A DNA stretch of 29,754 bases from CAZESH01 sp964514665 (GTDB taxonomy: Bacteria > Bacillota > Bacilli > Paenibacillales > KCTC-25726), in the NCBI GenBank assembly GCA_964514665.1, contig CAZESH010000015.1, positions 1-29,754 of the forward strand, written 5' to 3'. Under the pieces are notes generated by a model. It ran no database searches, was not told the origin of the DNA, and saw only the letters and a program-made list of their open reading frames with translations. A program made the translations under genes and the position numbers. Shown in pieces: positions 1-6,039 of this stretch (the first letter of the stretch is position 1; every line of letters starts with the position of its first letter).

Positions 1-111
1 CACATGTACTTCCGCTCCCGCCTGCGTCAGCCTGCTGCACAGCGCAGCCGCTTTATAAACGGCAATCCCCCCGCTGACACCGAGTACGATTCGTTTTCCT
101 TTCAGCTGCAT
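1..111 (-). CDS. coaBC: CoaBC, phosphopantothenoylcysteine decarboxylase / phosphopantothenate-cysteine ligase (N-terminal fragment)
   Basis: Only the first 37 codons are present; the gene runs off the left edge. The translation begins MQLKGKRIVLGVSGGIAVYK, and GVSGGIAxYK is the flavin-binding start of the CoaC (PPC decarboxylase) domain. In the family the fused enzyme makes 4'-phosphopantetheine in coenzyme A synthesis. The ATG at 111 is preceded by a GGGGAGAGGAG ribosome binding site. It is the last visible member of the remA-gmk-rpoZ-coaBC run, although a hairpin terminator lies just upstream of it, so its expression may depend on read-through or on a promoter I cannot place. Confidence 0.88.
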   Translation of the reverse strand, partial: MQLKGKRIVLGVSGGIAVYKAAALCSRLTQAGAEVHV

Positions 112-135
112 ATTGCTGTCGCTCCTCTCCCCTGA

Positions 136-164
136 GAAAAAAATAACAACCTCTAGAGGTTGTT
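136..164 (-). terminator. Intrinsic terminator after rpoZ
   Basis: Positions 145-164 are a perfect 20-bp palindrome centred on CTAG. Read on the minus strand it is followed by ATTTTTTTCTC. It lies 15 bp past the rpoZ stop and just upstream of coaBC, so it would end or attenuate the remA-gmk-rpoZ transcript before coaBC. Confidence 0.8.
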
Positions 165-179
165 GTCTCCGTTTTTCGA

Positions 180-377
180 TTATTTTAAATTTTGGAACTT
201 TACCAGGTCTTTGTAAATTTCCTCTAAAGCAATTCCCACATATTTGTGTGATTTCGGATGAAAAATCTCCGATTCCGTTCCGTCGCGAAGCACCCTTGCG
301 CGCTTGGACGCCGCCACCACCAATGAATATTTGCTTCCTACCTTTAGTACCAGCTCATCAATAGAAGGATATAGCAT
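180..377 (-). CDS. rpoZ: DNA-directed RNA polymerase omega subunit
   Basis: This 65-residue protein begins MLYPSIDELV and contains KYSLVVAASKRAR, the conserved core of RpoZ, in which the K-R-A-R helix contacts the beta' subunit. The length suits the short omega of Bacillota. In the family it helps assemble and stabilise RNA polymerase. It starts 22 bp after the gmk stop with GAGGAG upstream, and sits between gmk and coaBC as in Bacillus and relatives. Recognition rests on both sequence and context, so confidence is high. Confidence 0.95.
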   Translation of the reverse strand: MLYPSIDELVLKVGSKYSLVVAASKRARVLRDGTESEIFHPKSHKYVGIALEEIYKDLVKFQNLK

Positions 378-399
378 TCAACTCTCACTCCTCATTCAA

Positions 400-1026
400 T
401 TAGGATTGTTTCTCCGAATACACTTCAACCATCATGTCTTTAATTTTCGGCAGCACTCTTTCTTTTTTGCAGTGCTCCGCCGTAATAATGGCTTGAATTC
501 GCTGACAAGCCAAATCAACCTCGTCATTGACCACGGCATAATCGTAGTGTTCGAGCAAACGAAGCTCATCCAGTGCAGCCGACATTCGACCGCGGATGCT
601 TTCCACCGATTCGGTTCCCCTCGTTTCGATCCGCTGCTGCAGTTCATCCAGCGAAGGCGGCATGAGGAAAACAAAGATGCCTTCAGGAAATTTTTCCCTT
701 ACCTTCATGGCGCCCTGGACCTCGATTTCCAGGATGATATCCTTTCCCCGGGCCAGCGTTTCCTCGACAAAACTCTGCGGCGTACCATAATAATTGCCGA
801 CATATTCCGCCCATTCCAACAGCTCGTCGCGTTCGATCATCTTCAAAAACTGGGCTTTGCTTTTGAAAAAATAATTGACCCCGTCCACTTCTCCGGCTCT
901 GGGAACGCGGGTGGTCGCCGAAACCGAATAAGTCAATTCCGGCGTTAATTTTCTGAGCGTCGAGCAAACCGTTCCTTTGCCGACTCCGGATGGCCCGGAA
1001 AGCACGATTAAAAGTCCCTTATCCAT
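400..1026 (-). CDS. gmk: Guanylate kinase
   Basis: This protein phosphorylates GMP (and dGMP) to GDP with ATP, an essential cytosolic step of purine nucleotide supply. The P-loop GPSGVGKGT is at residues 11-19. GMP-binding features follow, including SATTRVPRAGEVDGVNYFF and YYGTP. I place the start at the ATG at 1026 (208 residues, MDKGLLIVLSGPSG), because GGAG lies 6 nt upstream and this start aligns with Bacillus Gmk. An in-frame ATG at 1038, overlapping the remA stop as TAATG, would add four residues but leaves only 2 nt after its GAGGAG. The tight spacing to remA implies translational coupling. Confidence 0.95.
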   Translation of the reverse strand: MDKGLLIVLSGPSGVGKGTVCSTLRKLTPELTYSVSATTRVPRAGEVDGVNYFFKSKAQFLKMIERDELLEWAEYVGNYYGTPQSFVEETLARGKDIILEIEVQGAMKVREKFPEGIFVFLMPPSLDELQQRIETRGTESVESIRGRMSAALDELRLLEHYDYAVVNDEVDLACQRIQAIITAEHCKKERVLPKIKDMMVEVYSEKQS

Positions 1027-1037
1027 AGAAAACTCCA

Positions 1038-1298
1038 TTACTCCTCACTGTCGTCATCCTTTGTCGACAAACGGTGCGCCACCGTTTCGGGCTGTACAGC
1101 CGATAATATCACATGATCGCTGTCCGTAATGATAACGGCGCGGGTTCTTCTTCCGTATGTGGCGTCAACCAACATATGACGGTCCCTGGCTTCCTGGATG
1201 ATGCGTTTGATCGGCGCCGATTCCGGGCTTACGATAGAAATAATGCGATTAGCAGAAACGATGTTGCCAAATCCGATATTAATTAATTTGATTGCCAC
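1038..1298 (-). CDS. remA: RemA, extracellular matrix regulator (DUF370)
   Basis: This 86-residue protein contains INIGFGNIVSANRIISIVSP and YGRRTRAVIITDSDHVILSA, the signature of the RemA/DUF370 family. In Bacillus subtilis RemA is an oligomeric DNA-binding activator of biofilm matrix operons and osmoprotection genes; that role is carried over from the family. The start is a GTG at 1298 with AAGGGGG seven nt upstream. The acidic tail KDDDSEE is outside the conserved core. The position between yicC and gmk matches the usual Bacillota order. Confidence 0.95.
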   Translation of the reverse strand: MAIKLINIGFGNIVSANRIISIVSPESAPIKRIIQEARDRHMLVDATYGRRTRAVIITDSDHVILSAVQPETVAHRLSTKDDDSEE

Positions 1299-1403
1299 TT
1301 GATTTCCCCCTTACCATCTTTACCCATACCCGGCTCTATTGTAGCCTGTTCCTGGGGCGTTCATACCGGCTCATGGCTGTGTATTCGATCCATTCGGCTA
1401 AAA

Positions 1404-2288
1404 TTATTCGAGATTCTGTACCTGCTCGCGGATTTTCTCCAATTCCGCTTTCATCTCCACAACATGAACCGCCAACGTCGTTGAATTTGCTTTTGATCCG
1501 ATTGTGTTGACCTCACGGTTCATTTCTTGAATGAGGAAATCCATCTTTCTGCCGACCGGCTCGGAGGCTTGCAGCAGGCTGCGAAACTGCTGGAAATGGC
1601 TTTGCAGCCGGGTCAGTTCCTCATCAATATTGGAGCGGTCCGCGATTACGGCAACCTCCATGGCAAAGCGGTTTTCATCGAAAAGGGCGGGATCGGACAA
1701 CAGCTCCTGCAGCCGCTGCCTAACCTTGCCTTTTAACTCCTCGACAACTTTCGGAGCCTGAAGCAGCATATCGCGAAATATCGTTTCGGATGCTGCCAAA
1801 CGTTCGCTTAAATCCGCTTGCAGATGAATGCCTTCCCTGCTTCTCATCTCCGTCAGCTGAGCCAGCGCATCGGCAACGCTTTCCCGGAGTCCCGCCTCGA
1901 TGGACGACTTCTGTTCCTCTCCCTGATCCTTGAACTGCATGATTTCCGGAATCCGCAGCAGTTCGCTCAAGGACAATGGCTCGGAAATGCCCACTTTATT
2001 TTTTATTTGCTCCGCTGCTTGAATATAACCCTCAACTAGCGGCCAATTGATTTCAACGTTGACGGATCCGCCGTTCTCCCGCTCAATCGTTACGAAAAGA
2101 TCGACTCTGCCCCGATTGACGGACTGTTGGACGGCCTTTTTAATGCCTTCCTCCAAAGCGAACCATTCACGCGGCATGCGGACCATGATTTCACAGTATC
2201 TGTGATTCACGCTTTTCATGTCGACTTGAATGCGGTAACCGTCGGCGACACGCGCGGCTTGTCCGAAGCCGGTCATACTTTTCAGCAT
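1404..2288 (-). CDS. yicC: YicC/YloC family endoribonuclease
   Basis: YicC-family proteins are endoribonucleases implicated in small-RNA and mRNA turnover. The protein opens MLKSMTGFGQAAR, the classic YicC start. It also has DMKSVNHRY and ends with the family motif FLIQEMNREVNTIGSKAN and a short charged C-terminal helix. I chose the ATG at 2288 (294 residues) because GGATGTGATC, one base from the ideal anti-SD complement, precedes it at proper spacing. An upstream in-frame ATG at 2303 has no ribosome binding site. The 105 bp between this gene and remA show no clear hairpin, so read-through into remA is possible. Confidence 0.92.
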   Translation of the reverse strand: MLKSMTGFGQAARVADGYRIQVDMKSVNHRYCEIMVRMPREWFALEEGIKKAVQQSVNRGRVDLFVTIERENGGSVNVEINWPLVEGYIQAAEQIKNKVGISEPLSLSELLRIPEIMQFKDQGEEQKSSIEAGLRESVADALAQLTEMRSREGIHLQADLSERLAASETIFRDMLLQAPKVVEELKGKVRQRLQELLSDPALFDENRFAMEVAVIADRSNIDEELTRLQSHFQQFRSLLQASEPVGRKMDFLIQEMNREVNTIGSKANSTTLAVHVVEMKAELEKIREQVQNLE

Positions 2289-2317
2289 ATCGATCACATC
2301 CATTATTCTATTCTAAT

Positions 2318-4210
2318 TCATTTTGAAAGTGGGTACAAGTGGAAATCACGGCGGCTCGTCTTTTCCCAAACATATTCGGTAAGCTGTGCCGTCATTTCAT
2401 AAAGCATGAACGGAGTGATCAAATAAATGCCGTTGAAAAGCGTCACCGCGGCGTCCAGCATTTCTTTGGCGATTTGCACGCCCATCTTGCGCCCCTCTTC
2501 ACCCTCGAGTCCCTTCATCCGCTTTCTGACCTCATCGGACAACTGGATGCCGGGCACTTCGTTGTGGATATATTCCGCATTTCTGCCGCTGGCCAGCGGC
2601 ATGATGCCGATAAAAATCGGGATATCCAAATGCTTGGTCATCGCATGAATCCGCTCTAATAATTGAATGTCATAAACCGGCTGAGTCATGATATAATCCG
2701 CTCCGGCTTTGACTTTCCGCTCCAAACGCTGCACCGCTTTGTCAAGATGGCGGACATGCGGGTTGAAGGCTCCGCCGACAACAAAACCGGCCTTCTGCTT
2801 CAGCGGTTTTCCGGAGAAAGCTACACCGTCATTCAATTGCTTGATCATGCGGATGATTTCAAATGAAGTCAAATCGTAAACCGAGCTTGATCCGGGAAGA
2901 TCGCCAAAGCGCGCCGGATCCCCGGTAACGGCCAGCACATGGTCGATGCCGAGCGCATCCAGTCCCATCAGATGGGATTGGGTGCCGATCAAATTACGGT
3001 CCCTGCAGGCGATGTGCACCAGCGGACGGACGCCTAATTGCTGCTTGACCAGAGCCGCCAGTGCGAAATTGCTCATCCTCGTGACCGCAAGCGAATTGTC
3101 CGCCATTGTCAGCGCATCCGCTCCCGCTTCACGCAATCGTTTAGACCCCTCCATAAATTTCGAGATATCCAAATCGCGCGGCGGATCCAATTCAACAATT
3201 ACGGTATGACGTTGTTTGACCAGCTCCAATATGGAAGGCTCCGCCGCCGGCTTGTTCTGCGGCTGATCAACCGAGTCCTGCACAATCTTGGCTTCGCTGT
3301 GACGCTTGGACCTTTCCGCTTCCCGCGGCTCCCCGTCTTTATCGTGCAGATGCTTCACGGCGCGGGACATTGCGGCAATATGCTCCGGCGTGGTGCCGCA
3401 GCAGCCGCCGATCAGCTTCGCTCCGCTCATGGCAAACTTGCGGGTATAATCGGCAAAATATTCCGGTGTCGCCATGTAGGTGATTCTTCCATCCACATAA
3501 TCGGGAATGCCGGCGTTGGGAAATGCCGATATCGGAGCGTCCATCTCGGCGTTTACCGATTCGATCGAGCGCATGATGCCGTTAGGTCCCGTTCTGCAGT
3601 TAAAACCGACTACATCCGCACCTGCTTCAAGCAGGCGTTGAAAAGCCTCATCCAGCGGATAACCGTCATGGGTTCTTCCCGCTTCCTCTACGGCAAACTG
3701 ACAGATCACGGGCAAATCTGCAAAGCTTTTCACAATCTCCAGCGCGATCATCATTTCTTCCAGATCATAAAAGGTTTCCAATACAATGCCGTCAACACCG
3801 CTGTCCACAAGCACGCCGATCTGTTCGCAAAAATCCTCCTTGAGCTTGCGGGTCCGCACATTTTTGCGTTTTCCCGCGCGAATGGAGCCGACCGCTCCGA
3901 GTACATAAGCATCTTCCCCCACCGCACCGCGAGCAATTGCAACTCCTGCGCGGTTAATCGCCTCCACCTCGGATTCCAGTCCGTATTTGGACAGCTTTTC
4001 GCGATTGGCGGAGAAGGTGTTCGTTTCAATTACGCGTGCGCCCGCTTCATAGTACTTGCGATGCACATCCGCAATCACTTCCGGTTTGGTCAGATTCAGT
4101 TCCTCATAGGAAATCCCCACCGGAAATCCAAGCTGATATAAGTAGGTGCCCATGGCACCGTCGCCAATTAAAATTTGATTTTGCAGCGCCTGCCGCAGAT
4201 CCGCTTTCAC
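2318..4210 (-). CDS. yitJ: Bifunctional homocysteine S-methyltransferase / 5,10-methylenetetrahydrofolate reductase (YitJ type)
   Basis: This is a fusion of two one-carbon enzymes. Residues about 1-300 form a homocysteine S-methyltransferase (Pfam S-methyl_trans) with GDGAMGTYL near the start and the zinc ligands Cys205 (GFNC) and Cys270/Cys271 (GGCCGT). After a polar linker, residues from about 327 form a MetF-type reductase (VELDPPRD, YIMTQPVYD, PIFIGIMPL). Known homologues supply methyl-THF and methylate homocysteine to methionine. I start at the GTG at 4210 (630 residues) because GAGGGG lies 6 nt upstream. A TTG at 4234 would add eight residues but would swallow that ribosome binding site. 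The gene follows a long leader without a recognisable S-box. Confidence 0.93.
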   Translation of the reverse strand: MKADLRQALQNQILIGDGAMGTYLYQLGFPVGISYEELNLTKPEVIADVHRKYYEAGARVIETNTFSANREKLSKYGLESEVEAINRAGVAIARGAVGEDAYVLGAVGSIRAGKRKNVRTRKLKEDFCEQIGVLVDSGVDGIVLETFYDLEEMMIALEIVKSFADLPVICQFAVEEAGRTHDGYPLDEAFQRLLEAGADVVGFNCRTGPNGIMRSIESVNAEMDAPISAFPNAGIPDYVDGRITYMATPEYFADYTRKFAMSGAKLIGGCCGTTPEHIAAMSRAVKHLHDKDGEPREAERSKRHSEAKIVQDSVDQPQNKPAAEPSILELVKQRHTVIVELDPPRDLDISKFMEGSKRLREAGADALTMADNSLAVTRMSNFALAALVKQQLGVRPLVHIACRDRNLIGTQSHLMGLDALGIDHVLAVTGDPARFGDLPGSSSVYDLTSFEIIRMIKQLNDGVAFSGKPLKQKAGFVVGGAFNPHVRHLDKAVQRLERKVKAGADYIMTQPVYDIQLLERIHAMTKHLDIPIFIGIMPLASGRNAEYIHNEVPGIQLSDEVRKRMKGLEGEEGRKMGVQIAKEMLDAAVTLFNGIYLITPFMLYEMTAQLTEYVWEKTSRRDFHLYPLSK

Positions 4211-4315
4211 CCAAATCCCCTCTATCCTCTTCAATCGTACAATTAATGTATCATAAATCCATGGAAGATTTAAGTGGAAAAATAATAAAACCGCTTATGC
4301 AACGGGTCCCAATAA

Positions 4316-4334
4316 GAAAAACACCTAGCGGTGT
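4316..4334 (-). terminator. Candidate attenuator hairpin in the yitJ leader
   Basis: On the minus strand a 5-bp stem (ACACC/GGTGT, loop GCTA) at 4321-4334 runs straight into TTTTTCTT, about 105 nt before the yitJ start codon. The form and place fit a leader terminator controlling yitJ. The stem is short, so this is tentative. Confidence 0.4.
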
Positions 4335-4382
4335 CCTTGGATCGTACCCATTCTTTTGCAAGTGTTGCTGCGGAACAATCAC

Positions 4383-4435
4383 AGGTCATGGCATCCGTCT
4401 GCCGGCGCTGATTCTTCCTTTCAGCATGGTGACCT
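4383..4435 (-). other. Possible structured RNA: compact three-way junction in the yitJ leader
   Basis: On the minus strand a 6-bp outer stem AGGTCA/TGACCT (4430-4435 with 4383-4388) encloses two hairpins. These are GCTGA/TCAGC (4421-4425 with 4407-4411, 9-nt loop) and GGCA/TGCC (4400-4403 with 4390-4393, 6-nt loop). It lies upstream of the candidate attenuator. It matches no riboswitch class I know; in particular I find no S-box, T-box or THF core. The stems are short enough to be chance. Confidence 0.25.
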
Positions 4436-4470
4436 ATAGGGCATTCAACTTCAATTACGCTTTCGCTTCC

Positions 4471-4643
4471 CGAATTCTTTGCTGCCTTGGACCGAGACTA
4501 GCGTAATTTCCATTTGCAACTTCGATTTTCTACATTGAAGACTGCTGCTCCCCCATTCTCATCTCTTCTTATTTCGATTTTCTACATTGGAGAGTTCTTC
4601 TCTCGCTTCGAGGCTACCGTAATTTCGATTTTCAGCATTAGAG
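4471..4643. repeat. Degenerate tandem repeat, about 52-bp period, 3-4 units
   Basis: The core TTCGATTTTCTACATTG recurs at 4521 and 4573, and again at 4624 with two changes (TTCGATTTTCAGCATTA), giving steps of 52 and 51 bp. A weaker copy (CGAATTCTTTGCTGCCTTGG) lies near 4471, again about 52 bp away. A second shared segment, GCGTAATTTC/CCGTAATTTC, recurs at 4501 and 4617. No reading frame of note covers it. It lies in the non-coding block upstream of yitJ. Confidence 0.7.
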
Positions 4644-4756
4644 TGCAGGGCCAAAACACGTATTGTATGTTGCCTGCTCGGGAGTAACTGTGCGTTAAAC
4701 AAATTCCCCCGAAAATGGGGCAACCCCCTTAAATTTTTATACTTTCTATGATGATG

Positions 4757-4784
4757 AAAAAAAACCGGCGCAAGCCGGTTTTTC
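4757..4784. terminator. Bidirectional hairpin at the left end of the palindrome
   Basis: The stem ACCGGC/GCCGGT with loop GCAA is flanked by eight A on the left and a T-run on the right, so it could work on either strand. It is nearly identical to the hairpin at 5089-5118. Confidence 0.75.
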
Positions 4785-5088
4785 AGATTGAAGACAAAGC
4801 CAGAGTGAAGGTGGTTATATTCATTCCTAACAGTCGGAGAGGGATTTCTGTTCCATAGTGAGTCTGTTTTTCGTTGCTAAAGGGAGGAGCTGAGAGACCT
4901 AGAACCATGAAAGTCGGAGATCTTCGCTTTTAAGCATATGCTTCGATGGTTCTTGGTCTGTCAGCTTCGGACTGGACATTCGCTGCATCCTTGCCGAAAA
5001 GCAGTCGACCTAAGGAATAGAAATCCCTCCCTCTTTCGAGCTTTAAGAATATAAACCCGAACGTAAAACAGACTTTGTCTACAGGATG

Positions 5089-5118
5089 AAAAAAAACCGG
5101 CGCGAGCCGGTTTTTTTT
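5089..5118. terminator. Terminator of dapF, right end of the palindrome
   Basis: The stem ACCGGC/GCCGGT, flanked by A8 and T8, begins about 14 bp after the dapF stop codon. On the minus strand it is followed by TTTTTTTTCATC. It is symmetrical and so also usable on the plus strand. Confidence 0.88.
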
Positions 5119-5131
5119 CATCATCGGACCT

Positions 5132-5965
5132 TTACAGCAGCTTGCCGCTGAAAACCTCGACAGCCGGTCCGGTCATATAGACGTGATTGTCATTCTCATC
5201 CCACTCGATCAGCAGATCTCCGCCTTTCAGAGAAACCGTCGCCGTACGGTCCGTCAACCCGTTCAGCACCGAGGATACCACCGTCGCGCAAGCTCCGGTG
5301 CCGCAAGCCAGCGTCGGGCCGGCTCCCCTCTCCCAAACCCGCATATCGATATGATTGCGGGAATTGACCGTTGCGAATTCGACATTGACTTTATTCGGAA
5401 AGTACGGGTGCGTTTCAAGCTTCGGTCCGAAGCGATACAAATCCATATTGACCGCATCGTCGACATAGATCACGCAGTGGGGATTGCCCATCGAAACCGC
5501 GGTGAATTCAAACTCGCTCCCCTCGGCTGCAATCGGATGCGCCACCACCTGCTCTCCTTCGATCGTCGTCGGAACGGCATTGCCCTGCAGCACCGGCTCG
5601 CCCATGTCGACGCGAATTTTGACTGCTTTACCGTTATCTATCGTCAGCGTTAAAGGCTGCACACCTGCGCCGATGGTTTCAATCGTGATTTCCGGGCTTC
5701 CGATCATGCCATGATCATAAACGTACTTGGCCACACAACGGATCGCGTTGCCGCATTGCTCCGCTTCCGATCCGTCAGGATTAAAAATTCTCATTTTATA
5801 ATCCGCCTTTTCGGAAGGCAGGATATAAACCAGTCCGTCAGCTCCGATCCCGAAATAGCGGTTGCACAGCTCTACGGCTAATTGCGATGCATTTTCAGGC
5901 GGTTCGGTTTCTCCGGCGACAACGATAAAGTCGTTGCCCAGACCGTGCATTTTCGTAAATTCCAT
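5132..5965 (-). CDS. dapF: Diaminopimelate epimerase
   Basis: This enzyme interconverts LL- and meso-diaminopimelate for lysine and peptidoglycan synthesis, using two cysteines and no cofactor. The 277-residue protein has both: Cys71 in NPDGSEAEQCGNAIRC and Cys221 in GAGPTLACGTGACAT. It begins MEFTKMHGLGNDF, typical of the family. AAGGAG lies 11 nt upstream of the ATG at 5965. The length is normal. It is separated from the Ca2+ ATPase upstream by 74 bp and is followed by a strong terminator, so it is probably expressed apart from yitJ. Confidence 0.97.
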   Translation of the reverse strand: MEFTKMHGLGNDFIVVAGETEPPENASQLAVELCNRYFGIGADGLVYILPSEKADYKMRIFNPDGSEAEQCGNAIRCVAKYVYDHGMIGSPEITIETIGAGVQPLTLTIDNGKAVKIRVDMGEPVLQGNAVPTTIEGEQVVAHPIAAEGSEFEFTAVSMGNPHCVIYVDDAVNMDLYRFGPKLETHPYFPNKVNVEFATVNSRNHIDMRVWERGAGPTLACGTGACATVVSSVLNGLTDRTATVSLKGGDLLIEWDENDNHVYMTGPAVEVFSGKLL

Positions 5966-6039
5966 ATCCGTTTCGTCTCCTTGCTATTGCGATGATTTTA
6001 TTTTTCATCATACCGCAAAACGGGACGTTTGGGTAGCTG

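Larger units (their letters stand above)
4750..5125. repeat. 376-bp imperfect palindrome with terminator hairpins at both ends (MITE-like or structured RNA)
   Basis: The two halves are reverse complements in many blocks. GATGATGAAAAAAAACCGGC at 4750-4769 pairs with 5106-5125; AGACAAAG at 4792-4799 with 5073-5080; TTATATTC at 4815-4822 with 5047-5054; and GAGGGATTTCTGTTCC at 4839-4854 with 5014-5029 (one difference). AGACCTAGAACCAT at 4895-4908 pairs with 4946-4959 (one difference). The remaining loop of about 37 nt contains the perfect palindrome AAGCATATGCTT. No transposase or clear flanking target duplication is visible. Reading frames inside it look meaningless. Confidence 0.8.

Noticed and set aside
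3038..4141. Long plus-strand open frame (367 codons) opposite yitJ, with similar long frames opposite the ATPase (7411-8763) and the aminopeptidase (26757-28094).
   Set aside because: They are antisense shadows of strongly supported genes; their translations are rich in Arg, His and Cys and show no motifs.
4471..4643. Repeat array considered as a CRISPR.
   Set aside because: Units are degenerate, there are only three or four, the period is about 52 bp with shared sequence between the cores, and no cas genes are near.
4235..4749. S-box (SAM) or T-box riboswitch upstream of yitJ.
   Set aside because: The conserved cores (the S-box GGTG/GATGAAAC-type segments and the T-box GGTGGNACC) were looked for on the minus strand and not found.
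4930..5124. A 64-codon minus-strand reading frame inside the palindrome.
   Set aside because: It follows the palindrome and runs through the terminator hairpin, has no ribosome binding site, and the translation has no protein-like character.
5966..6039. Imperfect stem (TTGCG/CGCAA with GATG/CATC) between the Ca2+ ATPase and dapF as a terminator.
   Set aside because: The stem is interrupted and no T-run follows on the minus strand.
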